From CBDDEC01 sp965226785 (lineage in GTDB: Bacteria > Chloroflexota > Dehalococcoidia > UBA2979), in contig CBDDEC010000004.1 of NCBI GenBank assembly GCA_965226785.1, positions 806,001 through 870,000 of the forward strand: a stretch of 64,000 nucleotides of DNA. The letters are read 5' to 3'. The notes below the pieces were generated by a model. That model did no database searches. It had not been told where the DNA came from and saw only the letters and a program-made list of their open reading frames with translations. The translations under genes and the position numbers were made by a program. Shown one piece after another: positions 52,817-61,480 of the stretch. Positions within the stretch are counted from its first letter, which is position 1, and each line of letters opens with the position of its first letter.

Positions 52817-53089
52817 TCAGTCGCTTCGGACCGGCTCGTCGACGGTGACGAGCTGGAGGGCGGGTCGCGACGCCTGCTCGGCGGTGGACGCTTCGTCCGC
52901 CTCCTCGCCTGCGGCGGATGCGTCCTCGCGTCGCGCCTCCTCGCGCGCGGCGGCGAGGTAGTCGAAGAGCGTGCCCGCACCGATCGACGGTCCGCTGCCT
53001 GTTTTCGTAGTCGCGGCCTCGGTGGCGGCATCTGCTGTCGCCGTCGCCTCGGTTGCGACCCCGGTTGTTGCTGTGTCCTGGTCGCTCAT
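52817..53089 (-). CDS. 90-codon ORF, likely frameshifted N-terminal extension of FtsZ
   Basis: ATG 53089 has GAGGAATGGG upstream. The Ala/Thr/Glu-rich sequence contains a helical block (GAGTLFDYLAAAREEARRED) and ends LQLVTVDEPVRSD at TGA 52817. The ftsZ frame over the last codons reads SEATEEPAQGAEIP and joins the FtsZ start without a break in composition, so one base change in GACGAGCCGGTCCGAAGCGAC would fuse the two into an FtsZ with about 160 extra N-terminal residues. A separate small protein is also possible. Confidence 0.55.
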   Translation of the reverse strand: MSDQDTATTGVATEATATADAATEAATTKTGSGPSIGAGTLFDYLAAAREEARREDASAAGEEADEASTAEQASRPALQLVTVDEPVRSD

Positions 53090-53137
53090 TCGTGTCCCAT
53101 TCCTCTCGCCTGTCGTGCTCGGGGCATGCCGCGGTGG

Positions 53138-54376
53138 TTACTGCGGCAGTACGACACGCATCAGGTGCGCCACCTTCCGGAAGAGTCCGCCCAGGGGAGC
53201 CACGGGCCCCGGCGCCGAGCGGAGCAGGATTTCCTGCTCCTTCAGCGCCCAACGCAGCAACCCGACCGACGTGGCGTAGGCCGGATCCTGCAAGATGTCG
53301 GAGAGTCCAGCGAGGTGCCGTGGCCGCCCCACGCGGGCGGGGAGCATCAGCACCTCCTCGGCGAGCGCATCGAGGCCGGGGAGGGCCGCTGCACCGCCGG
53401 TGATCACGACGCCGGCCGAGAGCATCTCGGGCTCGGCGCCTCGCTTGATTTCGGCCAGTGCGAGCTCAAAGAGCTCTTCGCACCGGGCTTGGAGTACCTC
53501 GGCCATGAGCCGGCGGCTGACGGTCTTCGTGCCGTCCGCGCCGAACGCATCGACCTCGATCTCCTCGTCCTCGTCGACCAGGGAGGGGATGGCCTGGCCG
53601 TACTCACGTTTGGCCTGCTCGGCGGCGGGCTGGGGCACCCGCAGTGCGACGACCAGGTCCTTCGTCATGTGCATGCCGCCGATCGGCAGCACCGCCGTGT
53701 GCACGATCGCGCCGTTGATGTAGACGCCGATGTCGGTCGTGCCACCGCCAACGTCGATCACGGCGACGCCCTGGTCGAGCTCCTCCTGTTCGACGACCGC
53801 CTCTGCGGACGCGAGCGGCTCGAGGATCAACGAGTCGACGCGCACGCCGGCGCCCTCGACACACTGCGCGAGGTTGTTCATCGCCGAGGTTGAGGCGGTA
53901 ACGATGTGTGTCTCGACGTCCAGCCGGGAGCCGAACATGCCATTCGGATTGACGACGTGGTCCTGCCCGTCGACGAGGTAGTAGCGAGGCACGACATGAA
54001 TCACCTCGCGGTTGTTGGGCACGTTGACGATGCGGGCGCTCTCCATCGCGCGCCCCACGTCGTCTTCGGTGATGGGGTGGCGCGGGTCGGCGATGGCGAC
54101 GATGCCGCGCGAGTTCATCGAGGAGACATGCGGGCCGGCGATGCCCACTTGCGCGGAGGCGATGCGGGTGCCGGACGCACGCTCGGCGCGCTCCACGGAC
54201 GATGCGATCGCCTCGATGGCCGCCTGGATGTTGTCGACCATGCCGCGCGACAGCCCGGCCGAGGGTCCGATGCCGACCCCGAGGATGCGCAGTTGTTCGT
54301 GCGGCGTCACCTCGGCCACGATCGTGCAGACCTTCGTCGTGCCGACATCGATGGCGGCGATACTGGGATGGGCCAT
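53138..54376 (-). CDS. ftsA: cell division protein FtsA
   Basis: 412 residues from ATG 54376 (MAHPSIAAIDVGTTKVCTIV). The actin-like fold shows the phosphate loop AIDVGTTKVCTIVAEVTP, the SHS2 region (VGIAGPHVSSMNSRGIVAIA), the second phosphate site VAVIDVGGGTTDIGVYINGA and adenosine motif AGVVITGGAAALPGLDALAE. The C-terminal amphipathic membrane anchor is PLGGLFRKVAHLMRVVLPQ. It tethers FtsZ to the membrane. 48 bases separate it from the 90-codon ORF. Confidence 0.93.
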   Translation of the reverse strand: MAHPSIAAIDVGTTKVCTIVAEVTPHEQLRILGVGIGPSAGLSRGMVDNIQAAIEAIASSVERAERASGTRIASAQVGIAGPHVSSMNSRGIVAIADPRHPITEDDVGRAMESARIVNVPNNREVIHVVPRYYLVDGQDHVVNPNGMFGSRLDVETHIVTASTSAMNNLAQCVEGAGVRVDSLILEPLASAEAVVEQEELDQGVAVIDVGGGTTDIGVYINGAIVHTAVLPIGGMHMTKDLVVALRVPQPAAEQAKREYGQAIPSLVDEDEEIEVDAFGADGTKTVSRRLMAEVLQARCEELFELALAEIKRGAEPEMLSAGVVITGGAAALPGLDALAEEVLMLPARVGRPRHLAGLSDILQDPAYATSVGLLRWALKEQEILLRSAPGPVAPLGGLFRKVAHLMRVVLPQ

Positions 54377-54428
54377 CAGCTGCGTCCCGTCTGCCGACTC
54401 CCGGCATGTGGTCTGGCGTGCCGCCACG

Positions 54429-55292
54429 TCATCGCAGCACCACCTGTTTCCCGAACCTGAGGTCGATCTCGGCGACCACCAGGTCGCGCTGCGTGATCTG
54501 GTCGTAGACCTCGACCCAGGTGGCGAGCTTGAACTCGTAGCTCGATGAGTCCCCGAAGACCACGCTCGGTGCGTCCTCGAAGTGCACGGTGAGGCCGCGC
54601 TCCTGCTCGAAGATGAAGGCCACGGGCGCCGTTCCGCGCTCCTCGAAGCGCGGATCCTCGATCAACCGGGCGGCCAGCTGGACGGCGTCCGGGTCCGGCG
54701 TGACCGGCGCATCGGCCTCGCGCGGCGCCGCGAACTCGATGATCGTGGGCGCGTCCGCCGGCGCCGGGCGCGAGGCGACGAGGGCGTTACCCTCGCGATC
54801 GACGGCGACGCGGTCGCCGCCCTCCTGCCAGTAGCCCCAGGCCTGATGCTCGACGATCTCGATGCGCACCGTCCCCGGCCACGATCGCGAGACGGTGACC
54901 GTTTTCACCGAGTCCAGTTCGGTGATGCGCTCAGTGGCGCCGCCGCCATCCAGGGTGAACATCAGGTCGTTGCTGAGGTCAGCGGCGGCCACGATCGCCT
55001 GCGGCGACGTCACCTCGACGCCCTCGATCGCGATCTGCCTGACGCGGAAGGTGTCGCTCTGCGCCACCCAGAGCGCGACGTAGGCCAGGACGGCCACCGC
55101 CGCGACGCCGGCCAGCCGGCGCAGCCACGAGGCGGCGTCGAACCCTGCGCTGGACGGTGGAGCCGCGGCGCGGCCGAGTTTGAAGCGGCGGCTGCGATCA
55201 CCTCGGCGCGAGAGGCCACGCTGCCGGCCGGGCAGCATGAGCAGGCGCCAGAACGCCAGCCGTCCGAGGCGGCTACGGGAGCGATCCGGCAT
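54429..55292 (-). CDS. ftsQ: cell division protein FtsQ
   Basis: 287 residues from ATG 55292, GAGGAGG upstream. A basic cytoplasmic N-terminus (RSRSRLGRLAFWRLLMLPGR) precedes one membrane helix (LAGVAAVAVLAYVALWVA), the POTRA domain FRVRQIAIEGVEVTSPQAIV and the beta region TVTVSRSWPGTVRIEIVEHQ. The C-terminus EIDLRFGKQVVLR is typical. It lies between ddl (20-base overlap) and ftsA, as in other clusters. A divisome connector at the membrane. Confidence 0.9.
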   Translation of the reverse strand: MPDRSRSRLGRLAFWRLLMLPGRQRGLSRRGDRSRRFKLGRAAAPPSSAGFDAASWLRRLAGVAAVAVLAYVALWVAQSDTFRVRQIAIEGVEVTSPQAIVAAADLSNDLMFTLDGGGATERITELDSVKTVTVSRSWPGTVRIEIVEHQAWGYWQEGGDRVAVDREGNALVASRPAPADAPTIIEFAAPREADAPVTPDPDAVQLAARLIEDPRFEERGTAPVAFIFEQERGLTVHFEDAPSVVFGDSSSYEFKLATWVEVYDQITQRDLVVAEIDLRFGKQVVLR

Positions 55293-56361
55293 GCTGCCGC
55301 CTCCTCTCCGCACGCTCGAGGCCCAGGTCGACCAGCCGTGAGATCAGTTCGCTGTAGCCGACCCCGGCCTCCTCCCAAAGCCGTGGATACATCGAGATCG
55401 GCGTGAATCCGGGCAGGGTGTTGATTTCGATGCAGCGCACCTCGCCGCTCTCGCTGACGAAGAAGTCCACGCGAGACAGGCCCGCCGCGTCGATCGCCAG
55501 GAAGGCGCGCAACGCCAGCTCGCGGACGCGCTCGGTCGTCGCCTCGTCGAGTTCGGCCGGCACGATCAGCGCGGCGCTGTCGTCCAGGTACTTCGACTGG
55601 TAGTCGTAGAACTCGGCGGAGGGGCGAATCTCGCCGACGGGCGAGGCTTCGGGCGCGTCGTTGCCGAGCACGGCGCATTCGACTTCCTGGCCCTCGAGCG
55701 CCTCTTCGACCATCACCTTGCGGTCATGGCGCAGCGCCTCGGTGACCGCCTCCTGCACGTCCTCGCGCGACCGGGCCTTCGAGATACCGACCGAGGAGCC
55801 GGCGTTGCAGGGTTTGACGAAGCAGGGGTAGCCAAACGTCGCCTCGACGTCCCGAAGCGCTTCGTTCGGCGGCGGGACGCCGTCGATCTCGCGCAGTACG
55901 AGGTGGCGCGCCTGCGGGATCTCGTGCGCGTCGAACACGGCGCGCATCAGCTCTTTGTCCATCCCCACTGCGCTCGCAGCGATGCCGGCGCCCACATAGG
56001 CGACGTTCGCTAGCTCGAACAGGCCTTGCAGCGTGCCGTCCTCGCCGTAGCGGCCGTGGATGATGGGGAACGCGATGTCGAGGCCGCCCAGCACCTCCAG
56101 CACTTCGGGGTAGGCGAGCACGCCCTCGCCACGCTCGTCGCCGATGTCACGCATCTGCTGGTCGGCGGTCCGTTCGAGGCGGCGGCGCGACTCGTCCGGC
56201 GTGAGCCATTGCCCGCCGCGCGTGACGCCGAGCGGAACGACTTCGAAGCGCTCCTCGTCCGCCTCGCGCAGGATCGAGCGCGCGGAGGTCACGGAGACCT
56301 CGTGCTCGGTGGAGAGCCCACCGAAGATGACGCCCAGTCGTTCGCGGCGGGCGGCGTTCAC
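55273..56361 (-). CDS. ddl: D-alanine--D-alanine ligase
   Basis: 362 residues from GTG 56361, which overlaps the murC stop by GTGA. ATP-grasp features: LGVIFGGLSTEHEVSVTSAR, FPIIHGRYGEDGTLQGLFEL, FGYPCFVKPCNAGSSVGISK, VMVEEALEGQEVECAVLGND and VRCIEINTLPGFTPISMYPR. The Ser/Tyr/Lys positions define Ddl rather than a lactate-specific homologue: KYLDDSAALIVPAEL includes the usual lysine-tyrosine loop. It makes D-Ala-D-Ala for the peptidoglycan stem. Confidence 0.94.
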   Translation of the reverse strand: MNAARRERLGVIFGGLSTEHEVSVTSARSILREADEERFEVVPLGVTRGGQWLTPDESRRRLERTADQQMRDIGDERGEGVLAYPEVLEVLGGLDIAFPIIHGRYGEDGTLQGLFELANVAYVGAGIAASAVGMDKELMRAVFDAHEIPQARHLVLREIDGVPPPNEALRDVEATFGYPCFVKPCNAGSSVGISKARSREDVQEAVTEALRHDRKVMVEEALEGQEVECAVLGNDAPEASPVGEIRPSAEFYDYQSKYLDDSAALIVPAELDEATTERVRELALRAFLAIDAAGLSRVDFFVSESGEVRCIEINTLPGFTPISMYPRLWEEAGVGYSELISRLVDLGLERAERRRQHAGSLP

Positions 56362-57737
56362 GGCGCAGCCTCCAGGCGTTCGAGGAGCAGGTCCGGCAGC
56401 TCCGTCACGGTTCCCGCGCCGAGCGTGATGCATACGTCGCCGCCCGTCAGTAGGCCCAGCAGGGCCTCGACCGCCTCCTCGAACGAATCGACGAGCACGG
56501 GCGGCGGCGACTCGATCTCCGCGGCCAGCGCCGCCGCATCGAGCCCGCGATCCGCGCTCTCGCGTGCCGCGTAGGTCGGCAGCATGATCAGCTCGTCGAG
56601 GCCTTCGAAGCACACGCGGAAGCCGTCGAGCAGGTAGCTCGAGCGCGTGTAGGTATGCGGCTGAAAGCAGCCGATGATGCGCCGCCCCGGGAAACGCTGA
56701 CGCGCGGCGGCGATGCTGACGCGCACCTCGGTTGGGTGATGGGCGTACTCGTCGACCAGGGTGATCGGTCCCTCGGCGGCCTCCACCTCGCCGCGCAGCT
56801 CGAAGCGGCGGCGCGCGCCGGAGAACGCGCCGAGGGCGGCGGCAGCGCGGTGAAAATCGACGCCCGCGCGCATGCCCGCAGCCAGCGCGGCGAGCGCGTT
56901 CTGCATGTTGTGCCGGCCGGGCACACCCAGCGAGAGTTCGCCCAGCTCCGTCCCGTCGAGGTGCACCCGCGCGTCGAGGCCACCGTGGTCGTTGATGCGC
57001 AGCCGCGAGGCGTACCACTCCGCGCTGCTGTCCTCGACGGAGGTGCGCTCGACCCGAGCGCCAGCGGCGCGACGCGCATCGGCCAACGCTCCCGACCGCG
57101 GCGTGTCGATGCCGACGAGGAGCATGCCGTCGTCCGTCACCCGCTCGGCGAAAGTCGCGAACGCCGCCTCGTAGCGCTCCGGCGTGCCGTAGTAGTCGAG
57201 GTGGTCGAACTCGATGTTGTTGATGACTGCGATCTGCGGCGTGTACTGCAGGAACGCCTCGGCATACTCATCCGCCTCGACGATGGCGTGGCGTCCATCG
57301 CCGTCGCGCGCGTTCGTGTCGCCGAGGTCGCGTGCGTCGCCGCCGAGGAGCACCAGCGGGTCAAGGCCGCCCTCGACGGCGATCAACGTCAGCATCGAGG
57401 TGGTGGTGGTCTTGCCGTGGGTGCCGGAGACGGCGAGCACATCGCGCTCGGCGATCAGCGCCTGCACCATCTCCGCCCGCGACAGCACCGGCACGTCGCG
57501 CGCGTTCGCCTCGACCACCTCGGGGTTGTCGGCCGCGGCCGCAGCCGTCGCGACGACGAGTTCGGCGCGCCCGAGGTTGGCGGCGGCGTGGCCGGTGTAG
57601 ATCGTGCCGCCCAGCGCCTCCAGGCGGCGGGTGTACTCGGAGGCCTCGAGGTCGGAGCCGGTCACGGTGTGGCCGCGCTGCAGCAGGATCTGGCCGATCG
57701 CAGACATGTGGATGCCGCCGGCGCCGACGAGGTGCAC
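56358..57737 (-). CDS. murC: UDP-N-acetylmuramate--L-alanine ligase
   Basis: 459 residues from GTG 57737 (VHLVGAGGIHMSAIGQILLQ). No ATG or TTG lies in frame between the murG stop and this point; a CTG at 57794 with GAGGCGG upstream would give a 19-residue extension. Mur ligase motifs are DVLAVSGTHGKTTTTSMLTL (ATP), YTPQIAVINNIEFDHLDYYG, LGVPGRHNMQNALAALAAGM, ITLVDEYAHHPTEVRVSIAA and IGCFQPHTYTRSSYLLDGF. It adds the first stem residue to UDP-MurNAc. murB does not follow it as in many clusters. Confidence 0.92.
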   Translation of the reverse strand: MHLVGAGGIHMSAIGQILLQRGHTVTGSDLEASEYTRRLEALGGTIYTGHAAANLGRAELVVATAAAAADNPEVVEANARDVPVLSRAEMVQALIAERDVLAVSGTHGKTTTTSMLTLIAVEGGLDPLVLLGGDARDLGDTNARDGDGRHAIVEADEYAEAFLQYTPQIAVINNIEFDHLDYYGTPERYEAAFATFAERVTDDGMLLVGIDTPRSGALADARRAAGARVERTSVEDSSAEWYASRLRINDHGGLDARVHLDGTELGELSLGVPGRHNMQNALAALAAGMRAGVDFHRAAAALGAFSGARRRFELRGEVEAAEGPITLVDEYAHHPTEVRVSIAAARQRFPGRRIIGCFQPHTYTRSSYLLDGFRVCFEGLDELIMLPTYAARESADRGLDAAALAAEIESPPPVLVDSFEEAVEALLGLLTGGDVCITLGAGTVTELPDLLLERLEAAP

Positions 57738-57790
57738 GCGCTGCGGAATCTTGTTCCCGTTGTCCTGTCGAGAGCGCTGCTTGAGGACGA

Positions 57791-58867
57791 TCAGAGCACC
57801 GCCTCTCGTATCAACGCGGCGATGCGCTGCGTCGCGTCCGGGCGGGCGAGGGCGCGCATGGCCTCGGCCATCGCTTCGCGCCTCGCGGCGTCGCCGAGCA
57901 ACTCGAGCACCAACGGTGCGAGGTCGTCGAGGGCATCGCCGGGCACCGTCATGGCTGCCCCGCGATCCTCGAGGTAGGCGGCGTTGTCGCGCTGGTCGGA
58001 GAAAGGCCCGGGGATGACGACGGCCGGCAGTCCGCTGACCGGCAGCTCGCCGAGCGTCGAGGCCCCGGCGCGCGCGACCGCCAGGTCGGCGGCCGCCATC
58101 GCCAGCGCGATCTGGTCGGTGTAGGCGAGCGGGTGGTAGCGCGAACGCAGCTCGGGTGTCGGGAGCGCATCGCGTGCGCGGACGAGCCAGTGCTCCTCGT
58201 CGGGTCCGGTGATATGCACGACCTGCGCCCCGGCGAGCAGGTCTTCGAGCGCGTCGTGGATCACGAGGTTGATGACGTGTGCGCCGAGCGAGCCGCCCAT
58301 CACCAGCAGCGTTGGCAACGTCGGGTCGAGGTCGAACGCGCGTTGTCCGTCCTCGCGGCTGGCCGAGGCGAAGGCGGCGCGCACGGGGTAGCCGGTGACC
58401 ACGCCTTTTGAGCCGACGAACTCGAGCGAGGGCTCCACTGCGCAGGCAACCGTCGAGGCGTAGCGCTGCAGGAAGCGGACGGCCCATCCGGGGCGCACGT
58501 CCGGGAGGAAGACGACCACCGGGACCCGCCGCCGCTTCGCCGGCCGGCCGATCGGGGCCGAGGCGTACCCACCAGTCGCGAACACGGCGTCCGGGCGGTC
58601 GCGATCGAGGTAGCGACCGGCGTCGCGCATGCCGCGCCAGAGGTTGATCGGCCCACCGATGAGGCGACGCGGGGTGCGTCCGCGGACGGCGGAGGCCGTC
58701 AGCACGCGGAACTGGATGTCCGCGGCGATCGCCGCGTCGCGCTCCGGCCCATGCTTCGTTCCGTAGTACACGAGCTCGGTGTCGAGGTGCTGGCGCAGCT
58801 CCTCGGCCACCGCGATCGCGGGGTAGACGTGGCCGCCCGTGCCGCCGCCGGCGAGCGCGAACTTCAT
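57791..58867 (-). CDS. murG: UDP-N-acetylglucosamine--lipid pyrophosphoryl-MurNAc transferase
   Basis: 358 residues. GT28 fold: N-terminal glycine-rich GGGTGGHVYPAIAVAEELRQ, FATGGYASAPIGRPAKRRRV, LLVMGGSLGAHVINLVIH (UDP-GlcNAc side), and DLAVARAGASTLGELPVSGL with the nucleotide-binding LPAVVIPGPFSDQRDNAAYL. It makes lipid II at the inner membrane face. It overlaps ftsW by four bases. Confidence 0.95.
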   Translation of the reverse strand: MKFALAGGGTGGHVYPAIAVAEELRQHLDTELVYYGTKHGPERDAAIAADIQFRVLTASAVRGRTPRRLIGGPINLWRGMRDAGRYLDRDRPDAVFATGGYASAPIGRPAKRRRVPVVVFLPDVRPGWAVRFLQRYASTVACAVEPSLEFVGSKGVVTGYPVRAAFASASREDGQRAFDLDPTLPTLLVMGGSLGAHVINLVIHDALEDLLAGAQVVHITGPDEEHWLVRARDALPTPELRSRYHPLAYTDQIALAMAAADLAVARAGASTLGELPVSGLPAVVIPGPFSDQRDNAAYLEDRGAAMTVPGDALDDLAPLVLELLGDAARREAMAEAMRALARPDATQRIAALIREAVL

Positions 58868-60075
58868 CGCACACCCCCTCGCACGGCGTCGCGTGCGCGG
58901 CGCAACGACCAGGGCCGAGCCGCATCGGCAGCCTCGGCGTCGGCGGCGTGGTCGCGGGTGTAGCGACTGACCGAGAGCAGGACGCCGATCGCCGTGAGCG
59001 TGATCGCGAGCGACGATCCGCCGTACGAGAGCAGCGGGAGCGGAATGCCGGTGAGCGGGATGATGCGCGTCACGCCGCCGACGTTCAGCAGCATCTGGAA
59101 CTCGAGCCAGGCGACGATGCTCGCCGCCAGCAGCGAGCCGAACTTGTCGTCGGCGCGCTTCATGATCAGCCAGCCGCGCCAGAGCACGAGCATGAACAGC
59201 GCCAGTACGAGCATCGTCCCGATGAAGCCGAGCTCCTCGCCGACGATGGCGAGCACGCCGTCCGTGTGCGAGCCGGGGAGGTAGAAGAACTTCTGCCGCG
59301 ACACGCCGAGGCCGAGGCCGGTGAGGCCGCCGGAGCCGAAGGCGATCAGCAGCTGCAGCGTCTGGAACCCGAGGCCGGAGGGGTCCGCCTCGGCGGAGGT
59401 GAAACTGAAGATCCGGTCGAGGCGATAGCCGCCGAGGAGGATCAGGAGCGAGGCGATCCCCATGCCGCTGGCCCCGAGGATGAGGACGTGCCAGAGCCGG
59501 GCGCCAGCGAGGAAGAAGAGCGTGCCGGTGATGATTGCGATCATCACAGCGGTGCTCAGGTCCGGCTCAAGCACGATCAGGGCGCCGACGAGCCCCACCA
59601 TCAACACGAATGGCAGGACGCCGAGCGACCAGTCCTTGACCGCGTCGCCCTTCGAGGCCAGCCAGGCTGCCATGTAAATGATCACGGCGAGCTTCGCGAA
59701 CTCGCTGGGCTGCATCGGCGGGAGCGAGCCGATCTGGATCCAACGCTGCGCGCCGTTCGCCTCATGGCCGAAGCTCGGCAGCAGCACGAGCACCAGGCCA
59801 CCGATCGCGGTCAGCATCAGCAGCGGGCTCAGGCGCGAGAGGTAGTGGTAGTTGACGTTCATCGCCACGAGCAGCCCGAGCAGCCCGATCCCGGCCATCA
59901 CCGCCTGCCGCTTCGCGTAGTAGTTGGGGTCGCCCGTCTCCGCGTCGGCGAGGGCGTACGAGGCGGAGTAGACCGTGATCAACCCGAGGATCAGCAGCGC
60001 CAGCGTCGCCGTCAGCAGCCCGTAGTCGGGTGCATGCCGCACCGCCGCGGTCAGCCGTTCGCGCGCGCGGGCCAT
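58864..60075 (-). CDS. ftsW: peptidoglycan polymerase FtsW
   Basis: 403 residues, SEDS family. About ten membrane helices; key motifs are VYSASYALADAETGDPNYYA, AQRWIQIGSLPPMQPSEFAK (catalytic-loop region), VLEPDLSTAVMIAIITGTLF, FFYLPGSHTDGVLAIVGEEL and the periplasmic/C-terminal RIIPLTGIPLPLLSYGGSSL. It polymerises lipid II at the division site with the class B PBP encoded upstream at 63864. Its start shares one base with the murD stop. Confidence 0.94.
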   Translation of the reverse strand: MARARERLTAAVRHAPDYGLLTATLALLILGLITVYSASYALADAETGDPNYYAKRQAVMAGIGLLGLLVAMNVNYHYLSRLSPLLMLTAIGGLVLVLLPSFGHEANGAQRWIQIGSLPPMQPSEFAKLAVIIYMAAWLASKGDAVKDWSLGVLPFVLMVGLVGALIVLEPDLSTAVMIAIITGTLFFLAGARLWHVLILGASGMGIASLLILLGGYRLDRIFSFTSAEADPSGLGFQTLQLLIAFGSGGLTGLGLGVSRQKFFYLPGSHTDGVLAIVGEELGFIGTMLVLALFMLVLWRGWLIMKRADDKFGSLLAASIVAWLEFQMLLNVGGVTRIIPLTGIPLPLLSYGGSSLAITLTAIGVLLSVSRYTRDHAADAEAADAARPWSLRRARDAVRGGVR

Positions 60076-61448
60076 CAGGCGCTCAACCTCGCGACCGCAT
60101 CGCGGAAGGCGACGCCGCGAGCCTCGAAGTTCGGATACGCATCGAACGAAGTGCCGCCCGGCGAGAACAGGACAACGTCGCCGAACTCTGCCACGGCGGC
60201 CGCTGCCTGAACTGCGGTCCGGACATCGTCGACGCGCGTGACCTCGAGGTCCTTGCCGGCGACCTCGCGCACGGACGAGGCGTAGAGATCGCCGGCCTCA
60301 CCGAACGTGATCACGGCTCGACAGCGCTGCGCCGCCTCGTCGGCCAGCTCACCCAGCGGCAGACGCTTGTCGCGACCGCCCATGAGCAGGACGAGCGGTT
60401 CGTCATAGGAGCGGAGGCCGGCAAGCGTGCGCTCGGGCGTCGTCGCGATGGAGTCGTTGACGTAACGGACGCCGGCGAATTCGTCGATCGGTTCGAGCCG
60501 GTGGGGGACGCCGAGGAAGCCGCGGATGCCATCCGCCATCGCCTCGTCGCTGACACCCAACTCGGCCGCTAGCGCGACCGCCGACAGTACGTTGTCGACG
60601 TTATGGTCGCCGCGTAGCGCGATCTCATCGCGCGTGACGATGGGCAGCCGCGCATCGCCGTGCTGGCGCACAACGCGATCCTCGACCAGGGCGGCCCCGT
60701 CGCCCTCGATCGCGTGGCGACGCGAGGTGGTGGCGACCCGCGCTGGCGCCTCGGCGGCGAAGCCGGCGCAGACCTCGTCATCGAGGTTGAACACCGCCAG
60801 GTCGTCGCCCGACTGATGCTCGAAGATGCGCCGCTTCAGCGCGACATAATCTGTCCAGGAGTATGCGTCGAGGTGGTTCGGCGTCACGTTGGTCACACAG
60901 GCCACGTGCGGGCTGACCTCAAGGCTCTCGAGCTGCGTGTGCGAGAGCTCGACGACCACCTGTGTGCTCGGTCCGATGTCGTCGAGGAGCGAGAGCAGAC
61001 CGACACCGATATTGCCGCCGACGACATAATCTGCGCCATCGGCGACCAGCATCTCCCCGAGCAGGGCGGTGGTTGTGGTCTTGCCGGAGGAGCCGGTGAC
61101 GCCGGTGATTGGCGCGGGGCAGCGCTCGAAGAAGAGCCGGCTCATCGACGAGACCGGCGTGCCGATCTCGCGGGCGTGGTGGAGCATCGGCAGCCCCGGC
61201 GGAACGCCCTGAGAGACGAAGACAGCGGCCGCATCCTCGACATCCGCATCGCGGTGCTCGTCGAGCGAGAGGGTGGCGTCGCAGTCTTCGATGGCGGCGA
61301 GAGGCTCGGCGAGTTGCTCGGCCGAGCGGCGGTCGGAGACGGTCACCGCAGCGCCCTCCGCACTGAGGAAACGGACGAGGTCGATGCCCTCGATGCCGAG
61401 GCCGACGACGGTCACGCGCTTCCCCTTGAGGTTATGTTCAAGTGTCAT
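60075..61448 (-). CDS. murD: UDP-N-acetylmuramoylalanine--D-glutamate ligase
   Basis: 457 residues from ATG 61448. N-terminal VTVVGLGIEGIDLVRFLSAE; ATP motif APITGVTGSSGKTTTTALLG; central VVVELSHTQLESLEVSPHVA, CVTNVTPNHLDAYSWTDYVA and LRGDHNVDNVLSAVALAAEL; C-terminal GVRYVNDSIATTPERTLAGL and GDVVLFSPGGTSFDAYPNFE. It adds D-Glu to UDP-MurNAc-L-Ala. 32 bases separate it from mraY. Confidence 0.94.
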   Translation of the reverse strand: MTLEHNLKGKRVTVVGLGIEGIDLVRFLSAEGAAVTVSDRRSAEQLAEPLAAIEDCDATLSLDEHRDADVEDAAAVFVSQGVPPGLPMLHHAREIGTPVSSMSRLFFERCPAPITGVTGSSGKTTTTALLGEMLVADGADYVVGGNIGVGLLSLLDDIGPSTQVVVELSHTQLESLEVSPHVACVTNVTPNHLDAYSWTDYVALKRRIFEHQSGDDLAVFNLDDEVCAGFAAEAPARVATTSRRHAIEGDGAALVEDRVVRQHGDARLPIVTRDEIALRGDHNVDNVLSAVALAAELGVSDEAMADGIRGFLGVPHRLEPIDEFAGVRYVNDSIATTPERTLAGLRSYDEPLVLLMGGRDKRLPLGELADEAAQRCRAVITFGEAGDLYASSVREVAGKDLEVTRVDDVRTAVQAAAAVAEFGDVVLFSPGGTSFDAYPNFEARGVAFRDAVARLSA

Positions 61449-61480
61449 CGCACGTGAGCCGTTTCCTCTCCGGAGGTATA

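Noticed and set aside
58948..60210. A 420-codon plus-strand frame opposite ftsW
   Set aside because: Extremely Glu/Arg/His-rich antisense reading of membrane-helix codons; ftsW is unambiguous.
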